In this document: piece after piece, positions 36,941 to 44,800 of the stretch
Layout: each line of letters begins with the position of its first letter
Numbering within the stretch: position 1 is the stretch's first letter
Source of the DNA: Frigoribacterium sp. VKM Ac-2836
Lineage (GTDB): Bacteria; Actinomycetota; Actinomycetes; Actinomycetales; Microbacteriaceae
Reading direction: 5' to 3'
Assembly: GCF_013248995.1 (NCBI RefSeq)
Contig: NZ_JABRPK010000001.1
Span: 310,001-374,000 of the forward strand
Length of the DNA: 64,000 nt
Translations under genes and position numbers: made by a program
Notes under the pieces: model-generated
The model's input: the letters and a program-made list of their open reading frames with translations, nothing else
The model's database searches: none
What the model was told of the DNA's origin: nothing

Positions 36941-37579
36941 TCAGACGCCGTCGCCGAGCGCCTGGAAGAGCGCCACGAGTGCTCCTGTGGCCAGGGCGAA
37001 CAGGCTGCCGGCGACGGTCACGCCGATCCATGGGCGGCTCTCGTACCAGTACGAGCTGTCCGGGTAGGCGGCGAAGAACTCGCGACGGGTGAGGGCGCGG
37101 GGCAGGACGGTGGTCGGGACGCCGAGGGCGTCGACGACGGCCTCCACCGAGGCCTCGGACCAGTAGGTGCTCCGCATCCGGAACAGGCGTCGCCCTCGGT
37201 CGTCGAGGGCGAGCAGCTGCGTGACGGTCTCGGTCGAGTGGTCTCGGTACGTGGGCACGAGCACCAGCGAGTCGATCTCGTCACGCCGTAGCCGGACGAA
37301 GCCGGGCAGCCAGCCGCGCTTGACGAACTCGGTACGCGTGACGGCGGCGTACGAGAGGCGGTAGCGCCAGTACATGAGGAGTCCCATGACCACGACTCCG
37401 GCCGAGACGGCCAGCACCCCGGACTGGTGGCCGGTCGGCAGGGTCAGCCAGAGCACCGCCGCCAGCACGGGCGACAGGCTGAGGACGCCGGTGAGCGTGG
37501 CGCCTCGGGCGAGCTCGCGTCGTGGCAGCACGGTGACGGTGCCGCGCTCGGTCGGCATCGCCGCGTCGGTCGTGCTCAT
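36941..37579 (-). CDS. Membrane protein with PH-like domain, unknown function
   Basis: Protein of 212 residues with two N-terminal helices (about 25-65), a soluble central domain resembling bacterial PH-type domains (RYRLSYAAVTRTEFVKRGWLPGFVRL), and a final helix (ITVAGSLFALATGALVALF region). ATG 37579 with GGGGGA upstream. A -10 TACTCT lies at 37656-37661 on the same strand. Family assignment tentative. Confidence 0.7.
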   Translation of the reverse strand: MSTTDAAMPTERGTVTVLPRRELARGATLTGVLSLSPVLAAVLWLTLPTGHQSGVLAVSAGVVVMGLLMYWRYRLSYAAVTRTEFVKRGWLPGFVRLRRDEIDSLVLVPTYRDHSTETVTQLLALDDRGRRLFRMRSTYWSEASVEAVVDALGVPTTVLPRALTRREFFAAYPDSSYWYESRPWIGVTVAGSLFALATGALVALFQALGDGV

Positions 37580-37737
37580 GTCGTCCCCCAGAGGTCGGCG
37601 TGACTCCGAGTCCCCCGACCCGAGGCCGCTGCTGTCGGGGCAGCGCCGCGCCTTCAGAGTAGACGATGCGTTCGCACAGATACCGGGTCGATCCACCCCA
37701 GTGCGGGGAGCCCACGATCGGGGGAGTCGAGAGAGTG

Positions 37738-38118
37738 TCAGTTTTCGGGGCGGTCTCGAAGACGCTCGATCTCGCGGCGGTCGCGCTTGGTCGGTCGGCC
37801 CGCACCGCGGTCACGAACCGGCACGGCTGCGACCTCTTCGCGCGGCGGTGGCGGGGGAGTGAGGTCGGTCAGCGCCTCGGCCGCGGCCGGCGCGCCGACG
37901 CGTTTCACCAGGCAGGTCTTGACGAGGACGATGCGCTCGAACCCCGCGATGCGCACCCGGACCTCGTCGCCCGGACGGACGGCCTGGGCGGCTTTGACGC
38001 GGTCGCCGTTGACCCGGACGTGACCGGCGCGGCAGGCGGCGTTGGCGGCCGATCGGGTCTTGTAGAGCCGGACGGCCCAGAGCCAGGCATCGACGCGGGC
38101 GGACGAGAGGGGCGGCAT
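37738..38118 (-). CDS. S4-domain RNA-binding protein, Hsp15-like
   Basis: Protein of 126 residues with an S4 domain at the N-terminus (RVDAWLWAVRLYKTRSAANAACRAGHVRVNGDRVKAAQAVRPGDEVRV, residues 8-55) and a basic tail. It matches the ribosome-associated heat shock protein Hsp15 (HslR) family, which rescues 50S subunits with stalled nascent chains in E. coli. ATG 6 nt after TAGCAT. Confidence 0.88.
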   Translation of the reverse strand: MPPLSSARVDAWLWAVRLYKTRSAANAACRAGHVRVNGDRVKAAQAVRPGDEVRVRIAGFERIVLVKTCLVKRVGAPAAAEALTDLTPPPPPREEVAAVPVRDRGAGRPTKRDRREIERLRDRPEN

Positions 38119-38124
38119 GCGTCG

Positions 38125-38130
38125 ATGCTA
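38125..38130 (-). promoter_or_regulatory. -10 box of S4 protein gene (leaderless)
   Basis: TAGCAT on the minus strand, 6 nt before the ATG at 38118. Confidence 0.6.
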
Positions 38131-38168
38131 CGGGTGGCCGCCGACGTCGACGCTCGGCGGGGTCGGGT

Positions 38169-38693
38169 TCAGAGGTCGTCGGCGGCGACCCGCACCGGTG
38201 TGCCGCCGGTCACCCGCACGAGTTCGTCGAAGGTCGTGGCGAAGACCGTGTTCGCGGTGCCGGCGCTCGCCCACACGACGTCGTGTGCCGTGAGGGAGGT
38301 GTCGATCAGGGTGTGCACCGGGTTGGGGTGGCCGAGCGGCGCGACGCCACCGATCACCTGGCCGGTCGCGCGCTTCACCTGGTCGGCGTTCGCCCGCATG
38401 ATGGGGCCTCGGCCGAGCGTCGACGCGACCAGGTCGGTGTCGACACGATGCGCGCCGCTGGTGAGCACGAGCAAGGCCTCGTCGCCGGTGCGGAACACCA
38501 GGCTGCTGGCGATGGCGCCGACCTCGCAACCGAGGGCCGCAGCGGCCTGGGCCGCGGTGTGCGTGGACTCGTCGAACTCGCGGACCTCCCCTTCGGCACC
38601 GGCGGCGCGGAGGGCGGCGACGACGGCGCGGGCGCGTGGCGGCAGGGCGGCGACGTCGGGGGGCTCCGAGGAGGGGCGGTGCGCGTCGGTCAT
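38169..38693 (-). CDS. YbaK/ProX-type aminoacyl-tRNA deacylase
   Basis: Trans-editing hydrolase that removes wrong amino acids from tRNA, 174 residues. YbaK fold features: EVREFDESTHTAAQAAAALGCEVGAIASSLVF, the conserved Lys in QVKRATGQVIGGVAPLGHP. The ATG at 38693 lies 6 nt after TACCGT; the longer frame to 38738 would begin upstream of the promoter. It diverges from tRNA-Ser. Confidence 0.9.
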   Translation of the reverse strand: MTDAHRPSSEPPDVAALPPRARAVVAALRAAGAEGEVREFDESTHTAAQAAAALGCEVGAIASSLVFRTGDEALLVLTSGAHRVDTDLVASTLGRGPIMRANADQVKRATGQVIGGVAPLGHPNPVHTLIDTSLTAHDVVWASAGTANTVFATTFDELVRVTGGTPVRVAADDL

Positions 38694-38699
38694 GCCCCG

Positions 38700-38705
38700 A
38701 CGGTA
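38700..38705 (-). promoter_or_regulatory. -10 box of YbaK-type gene (leaderless)
   Basis: TACCGT on the minus strand, 6 nt before the ATG at 38693. Confidence 0.6.
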
Positions 38706-38769
38706 GCCATGAGGGAGCCTCAAGGTCAGCAGCGACACGGGCGCGTCCGCAGGGGACCTCGGAGTCCGG

Positions 38770-38775
38770 TACGCT
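38770..38775 (+). promoter_or_regulatory. -10 box of tRNA-Ser
   Basis: TACGCT, about 38 nt before the mature tRNA; no clear -35. Confidence 0.5.
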
Positions 38776-38813
38776 GGACTCGGTCGTGCGCCGGTTCACC
38801 GTGTGCCCGCCCT

Positions 38814-38898
38814 GGAGGATTCGCCTAGTGGCCTATGGCGCACGCTTGGAAAGCGTGTTGGGTGCAAGCCCTCAGGGGTTCGAATCCCCTATCCTCCG
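38814..38898 (+). tRNA. tRNA-Ser (anticodon GGA)
   Basis: Acceptor GGAGGAT pairs with ATCCTCC (38891-38897), discriminator G at 38898. Anticodon stem CACGC/GCGTG with loop TTGGAAA gives anticodon GGA at 38848-38850 (codons UCC, UCU). The long variable arm TTGGGTGCAAGCCCTCA is the class II mark of serine tRNAs; T arm AGGGGTTCGAATCCCCT. The CCA end is not encoded. Confidence 0.97.
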
Positions 38899-38902
38899 CA
38901 TC

Positions 38903-38933
38903 AGATGGCTCTTCCCTGAGGGAAGAGCCATCT
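38903..38933 (+). terminator. Terminator of tRNA-Ser
   Basis: AGATGGCTCTTCCC (38903-38916) pairs perfectly with GGGAAGAGCCATCT (38920-38933), then a short C/T-rich stretch. Confidence 0.88.
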
Positions 38934-39062
38934 CTCGTTCCGAACAGGTCCGGTCAGCGACCGTTCGAATCTCCGGCCATTCGCGCCGACGGCCAGGCCG
39001 GACCTCCGAGCCACCCCACGTTCTGGGGTACCCCGATGCTCCCGCCGGAGGCTCGACCGCCC

Positions 39063-39068
39063 TAGCCT
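39063..39068 (+). promoter_or_regulatory. -10 box of phosphatase gene (leaderless)
   Basis: TAGCCT, 6 nt before the ATG at 39075. Confidence 0.6.
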
Positions 39069-39074
39069 TCCTTC

Positions 39075-40394
39075 ATGAGTGTCAGTCAGATGAGCCCCGA
39101 CGACCGGCGCCCCAGCGTCTGGGGTGACTCGGGCCTTCTCGCGCGGGCGATGACGGCAGGCTCACGACGTCACGTCACGGTGCTCAAGCAGGGCTTCGTC
39201 TTCCTCTTCGTCGCGCTCGCCGCCCTCGTGAGCACGCTCATCCCGTGGCTGCCGGTCAGCGATGCGCCGTCGATGTGGGCCGGTGTCTTCGCCGCGTTCT
39301 GCGGCGTCGTGTTCGCCGCAGGAGTCTCGCGGCAGCCCCGCCTGCTCCGCTGGGAAATCGTCGTTCCTGCAGCGGACTTCGTGGCGGTGGGATTGCTCCG
39401 GTACGGAACAGGCGACAGCGCATCCGTCTTCGTTCCCATCATCCTGCTGCCCATCGTCTGGATCGCCGTGTGGCCAGGTCGATGGAGCATCGTGTGGCTG
39501 CTGATCGGATCAGCGGTGACCTTCCTGCTGCCGTTCGCGATCGAGCCAAGCGGACGCCCGCCCAGCGAGTTCATCCGCATCGCGTTCTCCTTGGCCATCT
39601 ACGCGACCATCGGCCTCGCCATCAACGAGCTCGCACGACAAGCCAGTCGCAAGGTGCAGCTGTCACGTGCGCAACAGCAATCCGTCGAACGCGAGATCGA
39701 CAGGGCCGCGATCATCCAGCAGTCGCTCCTGCCTCCGAAGACCAGTCTCCTTCCCGAGATGTTCTCCGTCCGGGGGAGGTGCATCCCTGCCCGCACCGTC
39801 GGGGGAGACTTCTACGACTGGTATCCCACGCCTGACGGCATCGCCCTGACCGTGGGAGACGTCATGGGCAAGGGCGTGGGGGCGGGGATGATCGCCGCAG
39901 CCGTGCGATCCGTCATCCGCAGCTCCTCGGACGACCTCGATCCCGCCGTGGCGCTGCAGCGTGCGACGACGGGCCTCGCGAGCGGTGACAGCGACGTCGA
40001 CATCCAGTTCACCACCTGCTTCCACGCCCGCATCACCCCGTCGGGCGAAATCCGTTGGGCTGACGGCGGACACGGTCTGGCGGTCATCCGGCGCGCCACC
40101 GGTCTCGTCGAAGCGCTGCGGTCGGCCGATCTCCCCGTCGGACTCGGGGATCGCTGGACGTCGTACAGCGACCAGCTGCTGCCGGGAGACACGCTCGTCT
40201 GCATCAGCGACGGAGTCCTCGACCTGTTCCCGGACGAACTCCACGCGTTCAGCCAGTTCCAGCTCTTGCTCATCTCGAGCGGTGACCCGAGTGACATCGT
40301 GCAGCAGATCACCGAACTCGTCGGCGACGACGAGCAATCCGACGACGTCACCATCGTCGCAGCGACCTTCGCCCCTGCCCTCACGCGCGCGTGA
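39075..40394 (+). CDS. Membrane PP2C/SpoIIE-type serine phosphatase
   Basis: Protein of 439 residues. About six N-terminal helices (residues 40-195), a short coiled linker with AAIIQQSLLPPK (typical of RsbU/SpoIIE proteins), then the PPM-type phosphatase domain with metal ligands in TVGGDFYDWY, TVGDVMGKGVGAGM, WADGGHGLAVI, CISDGVLDL and DDVTIV. Such enzymes dephosphorylate anti-sigma antagonists, but no sigma-factor partner genes are nearby. Base composition is visibly less GC-rich than the neighbours, so transfer is possible. Confidence 0.9.
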   Translation: MSVSQMSPDDRRPSVWGDSGLLARAMTAGSRRHVTVLKQGFVFLFVALAALVSTLIPWLPVSDAPSMWAGVFAAFCGVVFAAGVSRQPRLLRWEIVVPAADFVAVGLLRYGTGDSASVFVPIILLPIVWIAVWPGRWSIVWLLIGSAVTFLLPFAIEPSGRPPSEFIRIAFSLAIYATIGLAINELARQASRKVQLSRAQQQSVEREIDRAAIIQQSLLPPKTSLLPEMFSVRGRCIPARTVGGDFYDWYPTPDGIALTVGDVMGKGVGAGMIAAAVRSVIRSSSDDLDPAVALQRATTGLASGDSDVDIQFTTCFHARITPSGEIRWADGGHGLAVIRRATGLVEALRSADLPVGLGDRWTSYSDQLLPGDTLVCISDGVLDLFPDELHAFSQFQLLLISSGDPSDIVQQITELVGDDEQSDDVTIVAATFAPALTRA

Positions 40395-40461
40395 CGGCCG
40401 TCGCGCGGCGGACGGGACTGGCCTTTCGGACAGGAGGCGCTGGCCGTCCGGCGGGGGTGTC

Positions 40462-40478
40462 CGCGACGCGGTGTCGCG
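40462..40478. promoter_or_regulatory. Inverted repeat before ABC operon
   Basis: CGCGAC-GCGGT-GTCGCG, ending 12 nt before the ATG at 40491. Could be a response-regulator or repressor site, or a translation-control hairpin. Confidence 0.3.
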
Positions 40479-40490
40479 AAGCTGGACAGC

Positions 40491-41225
40491 ATGAACGAAC
40501 AGACCCCCCTGCCCCTCGAGGCACACGGCTTGCGCAAAGCCTTCCGCGGCCGACCTCGCATCGACGACGTCACCTTCTCCGTCCGCCCCGGCCGTGTCGT
40601 GGGCCTGCTCGGCCCCAACGGCGCGGGCAAGACCACCACCATCCGACTGCTGCTCGGCCTCGTCTCCCGTGATGCGGGCGACGCGCTCGTCTTCGGGGTC
40701 CCGTACCGCGATCTCGAACGTCCTCCGCAGCAGGTGGGCGTCGTCCTGGACGCCGGCGGTCTCCACCCGTCCCGGTCCGGCCGGCAGCACCTGACCATGG
40801 CGGCACTCCGGGCAGGGGTCGGTGCCGACCGGGTCGAAGCCGTCCTCGCCGAGGTCGGGATGAGCCGGGACGCCGACCGTCGTGCCGGCACGTATTCCCT
40901 CGGGATGCGCCAGCGGATCGCGATCGCGGCCGCGCTGCTCGGCGAGCCGCGCCTCCTCGTCCTCGACGAGCCCGCGAACGGGCTCGACCCCGCGGGCATG
41001 CATTGGCTCCGTCAGAAGCTCCGAGCCTTCGCGGCCGCCGGGGGCACCGTGCTGGTGTCGTCGCATCTGTTGAGCGACATCCAGGAGATCGCCGACGACG
41101 TGGTCGTCATCACCGACGGACGCGTCGTGGCCGAGGCCACGATGGCCGAGGTCCTCGCCGACCCGAGCGGCACCCTCGAGGGCTACTACCTCGAGGTCAC
41201 CGGCACCGAGGGGATGGTGCGCTGA
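40491..41225 (+). CDS. ABC-2-type transporter ATP-binding protein
   Basis: ATPase of 244 residues, CcmA/drug-export type. Walker A GPNGAGKTTTIRLLLGL, signature YSLGMRQRIAIAAALLG, Walker B LLVLDEPANGLDPAGM, switch His in VSSHLL. Its stop overlaps the permease start (TGATG). First gene of an ABC/two-component cluster of the self-regulating export type. Confidence 0.93.
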   Translation: MNEQTPLPLEAHGLRKAFRGRPRIDDVTFSVRPGRVVGLLGPNGAGKTTTIRLLLGLVSRDAGDALVFGVPYRDLERPPQQVGVVLDAGGLHPSRSGRQHLTMAALRAGVGADRVEAVLAEVGMSRDADRRAGTYSLGMRQRIAIAAALLGEPRLLVLDEPANGLDPAGMHWLRQKLRAFAAAGGTVLVSSHLLSDIQEIADDVVVITDGRVVAEATMAEVLADPSGTLEGYYLEVTGTEGMVR

Positions 41226-42049
41226 TGTTCCGTGCAGAGATCCTCGGGCTCGTCACTACGACGGCCACCAAGGTCGCCGCCGCCGTCGCGGTGCTGGGTC
41301 TCGTCATGACCCAGGTCGTGTTCGTCGTCCTCCTCCCCGCCCTCGCATCGGGTCGGGTCGGCCCCGGGGCCGAGGCCCTCGGCGACGACCTGCCCGACAT
41401 CGACCTGGCGTCCCCGACGACGCAGCTCGACGCCCTGTCACCGCTCGGCACCACGCTCGGCGGCGGCTCCGTCGGGCTGGCACTCGTCGCGATCGTGTTG
41501 CTCGGGGTCCTGGCCGGCACGAGCGACGACCGCCACGGCGGCATCGTCGGCGCCGTCCTCGCCAGTCCGCGCCGCGGTCGGGTCGTGGCGGCCAAGGCAG
41601 CAGCCGTCGGCGTCGGCGCAGCGGTCGTCGGTGTGGTCCTGGCCGTCATCAGCCTGCTCACGCTGGCCGGCTCGCTGGCCGTCACGACGACACCCTTCAC
41701 CGCCGTCACCGGGCAGGTCGTCGCGACGTCGGCCCGCGGGGTCCTCGCCGTCGTCTGCCTCGCCGTCATCGGGCTCGCGGTCGGCATCCTCTGCCGTTCA
41801 CAGCTCGCCGGCGTGCTCGTCATGATCGGCGTCCTCGTGGCCGAGCCCGTCCTCGCCGCGGTCGCCCAACTCGTCGGTGGCGGAGCAGCGGTCTCGGCGA
41901 CCCAGTTCCTGCCCGTCGCCCTCGCACAGTCCGTCATCCACGGGGGCTCGGGCACGCTCGGCGGAGGAACCGCCATCGTCGCGCTCCTGGCCCTCACCGT
42001 GGTGGCGCTCGCCGCGGCATCTCTCGTCCTGCGCCGCCGTGATGTCTGA
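41225..42049 (+). CDS. ABC-2-type transporter permease
   Basis: Membrane subunit of 274 residues with about six helices and no soluble domain; resembles ABC-2 permeases paired with CcmA-type ATPases. Overlaps the ATPase stop by 1 nt. The Ala/Val-rich sequence gives no substrate hint. Confidence 0.88.
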   Translation: MFRAEILGLVTTTATKVAAAVAVLGLVMTQVVFVVLLPALASGRVGPGAEALGDDLPDIDLASPTTQLDALSPLGTTLGGGSVGLALVAIVLLGVLAGTSDDRHGGIVGAVLASPRRGRVVAAKAAAVGVGAAVVGVVLAVISLLTLAGSLAVTTTPFTAVTGQVVATSARGVLAVVCLAVIGLAVGILCRSQLAGVLVMIGVLVAEPVLAAVAQLVGGGAAVSATQFLPVALAQSVIHGGSGTLGGGTAIVALLALTVVALAAASLVLRRRDV

Positions 42050-42206
42050 GCGGGATCGGCGCCCCCGCCGCCACACGAGGGTCGCCGTCCTGGTCGCCGT
42101 CGTGCTGATCGCGGGCGCGGTCGCGTCCGGCATCTGGTCCCGTGTCTCCGGCCCGACCGGCGAGCCGGCGTGGATCGGCGTCATCGAGACGATGACGGGC
42201 CCATGA
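42042..42206 (+). CDS. Tiny single-pass membrane protein
   Basis: Frame of 54 codons beginning inside the permease stop (ATGTCTGA overlap). Product: basic N-terminus RDRRPRRHTR, one helix VAVLVAVVLIAGAVASGIW (about 13-31), then a polar tail. The overlap and positive-inside topology support a real gene, perhaps an accessory subunit of the ABC transporter or a link to the kinase. No homologue recognised. Confidence 0.55.
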   Translation: MSERDRRPRRHTRVAVLVAVVLIAGAVASGIWSRVSGPTGEPAWIGVIETMTGP

Positions 42207-42276
42207 CGGGCAGCGGGCGGTGAGCACCGCCGACCGCCGGGACGCCGGCCCCTCCGGGGGTCGGCGTCGGTCATGG

Positions 42277-42282
42277 TTGACT
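42277..42282 (+). promoter_or_regulatory. -10 box of sensor kinase gene
   Basis: TTGACT, 6 nt before the ATG at 42289; poor hexamer but the standard leaderless spacing of this window. Confidence 0.35.
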
Positions 42283-42288
42283 CGTTCC

Positions 42289-43512
42289 ATGAGCTCGGAG
42301 CCGCGACGCGCACCCGCCACGCGCCTCCGTTCGGTGTTCCCGGCGTCGCTCGTGGCGGCTGTCGCGCTCGGGTACATCGCTCTCGATCTCTGGGGAGGGG
42401 ACGTCCCGGCGACGGTGCCCACCGACGTGCCACCCCTGGTGCACGCCGGCCTCGTGCTCGTGCAGGCGATCGCCCTGCTGGCTCGTCGGCGACACCCCCT
42501 GGGCGTGTTCGTCCTCGTCGGCGCCACCGATCTCGTGATCCTCGCCACCACCGCCGGCGAACTCGGCATCGGCGCCCTGGGCGTCATCGTCGGGGCGTAC
42601 TCGGTCGCCCGGCGTCTCGACCGCACAGGCCGGCTCGTCGCTCTCCTGCTCGCCGGGACCGCGACGGCGGTCATCGGATCGGCCGCGATGATCGTCGGTC
42701 CGCTGAGCTCACCGGTCGGGGTCGTGCTCGCGACCGCCGTCGCCCGGGTCGTCGTGCTGTACCTGCTGCCGGCACTGGTCGCCGAGCACGTGCGGGGCCG
42801 CGAGCGTCTGCGCGAGGCGCTCGAGGCGCAAGAACGCTCGGCCGACCGGGAACGCCGGGACGACGCGGACCGCGCCGTCCGGTCGGAGCGTGCCGCGCTC
42901 GCCCGTGAACTGCACGACATCGCCGGTCACCACCTCTCCGGCATCATCGTCGGAGCGCAGGCGGCCACGGCCCTTCTCGCGAGCGATCCCGAGCGAGCGC
43001 GGGGGATGCTCCGGACCGTCCAGGAGGACGCCCGGATCACGCTCGGCGACCTGCGTCGCACCGTCGGACTGCTCCGCGACGACGAGCCCGGCGGCGGTCC
43101 CCGCCCCGCGCCCACCATGGCGGGCATCGGGCTGCTCGCGGAGGCGGCGCGTGACCGCGGTCAGGACGTCGCGCTGGCGGTCGTGGGAGGTCCGAGATCA
43201 CTCGGCCCCCTGGCCGAGGCGACGGCCTACCGGATGGTGCAGGAGTCGTTGGCCAACGCCGCGCGACACGCCCCGGGGGCCCTCTGTCACGTCTCCGTCA
43301 CGTGGGCGGCGGACCGCGTCGAGGTGGTCGTGCGGAACGAGGCCGCCGACGGGGCCCCGACAGCATCCGCGTCGAGTGCGGGCTTCGGGCTCGCGGGCAT
43401 GGCCGAACGCGCCGAGCTCGTCGGTGCCCGGTTGACGACGGGACCCGACCTGCAGCACGGCGGCTGGACGAACCGGCTCGTGCTCGTCGGCGACCTCGGG
43501 CGGACCTCGTGA
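42289..43512 (+). CDS. NarL/DesK-type sensor histidine kinase
   Basis: Membrane kinase of 407 residues: about five N-terminal helices (15-165) without an extracellular domain, coiled linker, HisKA_3 with His209 in ALARELHDIAGHHLSGI, and HATPase (QESLANAARHAPG, GFGLAGMAERAEL). An alternative GTG further upstream would add 23 residues. Pairs with the overlapping response regulator and probably senses the state of the ABC transporter or envelope. Confidence 0.9.
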   Translation: MSSEPRRAPATRLRSVFPASLVAAVALGYIALDLWGGDVPATVPTDVPPLVHAGLVLVQAIALLARRRHPLGVFVLVGATDLVILATTAGELGIGALGVIVGAYSVARRLDRTGRLVALLLAGTATAVIGSAAMIVGPLSSPVGVVLATAVARVVVLYLLPALVAEHVRGRERLREALEAQERSADRERRDDADRAVRSERAALARELHDIAGHHLSGIIVGAQAATALLASDPERARGMLRTVQEDARITLGDLRRTVGLLRDDEPGGGPRPAPTMAGIGLLAEAARDRGQDVALAVVGGPRSLGPLAEATAYRMVQESLANAARHAPGALCHVSVTWAADRVEVVVRNEAADGAPTASASSAGFGLAGMAERAELVGARLTTGPDLQHGGWTNRLVLVGDLGRTS

Positions 43513-44180
43513 TCCGCATCGTGGTCGCGGACGACCAGATGGTCGTCCGCGCCGGGCTCTCCGTCGTGTTGGGTGCTCTCGACGACCTCGAGGTGGTCGG
43601 CGAGGCCGTCGACGGCGCGGAGGCCGTGCGCCTGGCCCGCGACCTGCGCCCGGACGTGGTGTGCATGGACATCCGCATGCCCGGCACGGACGGCATCTCG
43701 GCGACCCGGCAGATCACCGCGGACCCCGCCATCGACGCCGGCGTGCTGGTGCTGACGACCTTCGACGTCGACGCCGACGTCTTCGCCGCGCTCGAGGCGG
43801 GTGCCGCCGGCTTCCTGCTCAAGGGGACCGACGAGGAGACCCTGGTGAGCGCCGTCCGGTCGGTCGCGGCGGGGGAGGGGACGCTCGACCAGAGGTTGAC
43901 CCGCCGTGTGCTCCGCGAGTTCGGCGAGCGTCGCACGGGGGCGCCGGGACGGGTGGGCCCTCCGAAGACGGACGACGGGACACCTCTCACGGCCCGCGAG
44001 CTCGACGTGCTGCAGCTGCTGGCTCACGGGTCGTCGAACGCGGAGATCGCCGAGACCTTGTTCATCGAACCCACGACCGTGAAGTACCACCTCGCCGGGC
44101 TGCTCCAGAAGACCCGTTCCCGCGACCGGTTGCAAGCAGTGCTCTGGGGCATCCGCGCCGGGATCGTCGAGGTCGTCTGA
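43509..44180 (+). CDS. NarL/LuxR-family response regulator
   Basis: Regulator of 223 residues: receiver with VVADDQ, phospho-acceptor Asp54 in VCMDIRMPG, LLKGTDEE; C-terminal LuxR helix-turn-helix LTARELDVLQLLAHGSSNAEIAETLFIEPTTVKYHLAGLL. GTG overlaps the kinase stop by 4 nt. Likely regulates the upstream ABC genes. Confidence 0.93.
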   Translation: MIRIVVADDQMVVRAGLSVVLGALDDLEVVGEAVDGAEAVRLARDLRPDVVCMDIRMPGTDGISATRQITADPAIDAGVLVLTTFDVDADVFAALEAGAAGFLLKGTDEETLVSAVRSVAAGEGTLDQRLTRRVLREFGERRTGAPGRVGPPKTDDGTPLTARELDVLQLLAHGSSNAEIAETLFIEPTTVKYHLAGLLQKTRSRDRLQAVLWGIRAGIVEVV

Positions 44181-44192
44181 GCGGTGGAGCCC

Positions 44193-44224
44193 CGTCGGCG
44201 TCGGCGTCGTCGGCGTCGTCGGAC
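44193..44224 (+). repeat. GTCGGC-rich simple repeat
   Basis: Alternating GTCGGC and GTC units between the convergent regulator and acetyltransferase genes. Low-complexity; flanked by CCCCG and CGGGG that could form a weak hairpin. Confidence 0.6.
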
Positions 44225-44232
44225 GGTCGGGG

Positions 44233-44724
44233 TCAGACGAGGAGGCGGGTCATGTACCTGAGGTCGAGCCACTCGCCGAACTTCGTGCCGACCTCGCGCA
44301 GCACGCCGGCGTCGACGAAGCCCAGTGACGCGTGCAACCGCATCGACGCCTCGTTGCCCGCCTCGATCAGCGCCACCATGACGTGCAGGTCGTCACGCGC
44401 GGCGCGGTCGATCAGCTCGGTCATCAGGGCGCGGCCGAGGCCCTTGCCCTGCTGCCCGGGCCGCACGTAGACCGAGTTCTCGCAGGTGTGCCGATAGCCG
44501 TCCTTCGAGTGGAAGGGCCCGTAGCTGCCGTAGCCGACCACCTCGCCGCCCTCCACCGCGACGATCGCGCTGCGCCGCGCCTCCTGGTGGCTGGCCAGCC
44601 ACTCGCGTCGACCGTCGAGGGTCGGCGTGACGTCGGTCCAGATGGCCTTGGAATGCGCCACGGCATCGGCGTGGATCTCGAGGACGCCGGGCAGGTCGGC
44701 TTCGGTCGCGGTGCGGATCGGCAT
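44233..44724 (-). CDS. GNAT N-acetyltransferase, phosphinothricin-acetyltransferase-like
   Basis: Acetyl-CoA-dependent enzyme of 163 residues. IRTATEADLPGVLEIHADAV start, YGSYGPFHSKDGYRHTCENSVYV, acetyl-CoA loop PGQQGKGLGRALM and EAGNEASMRLHASLGFVDAGVLREVGTKFGEWLDL are typical of the PAT/MddA-type group acting on phosphinothricin or methionine sulfone/sulfoximine. True substrate uncertain. Leaderless start. Confidence 0.87.
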   Translation of the reverse strand: MPIRTATEADLPGVLEIHADAVAHSKAIWTDVTPTLDGRREWLASHQEARRSAIVAVEGGEVVGYGSYGPFHSKDGYRHTCENSVYVRPGQQGKGLGRALMTELIDRAARDDLHVMVALIEAGNEASMRLHASLGFVDAGVLREVGTKFGEWLDLRYMTRLLV

Positions 44725-44730
44725 GCCGAC

Positions 44731-44736
44731 AGCCTA
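44731..44736 (-). promoter_or_regulatory. -10 box of GNAT gene (leaderless)
   Basis: TAGGCT on the minus strand, 6 nt before the ATG at 44724. Confidence 0.65.
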
Positions 44737-44787
44737 GGAGGGGCGTCGCGGCCTCCGGCTTCCCCGGCGGCTCGAAGGCGGTCGCCC

Positions 44788-44793
44788 TAGGCT
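44788..44793 (+). promoter_or_regulatory. -10 box of pta (leaderless)
   Basis: TAGGCT, 7 nt before the GTG at 44801. Confidence 0.6.
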
Positions 44794-44800
44794 GGCGGGC

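Noticed and set aside
38814-38898. tRNA-Ser as an active integration site
   Set aside because: No integrase gene and no second copy of the tRNA 3' end were seen in the window.
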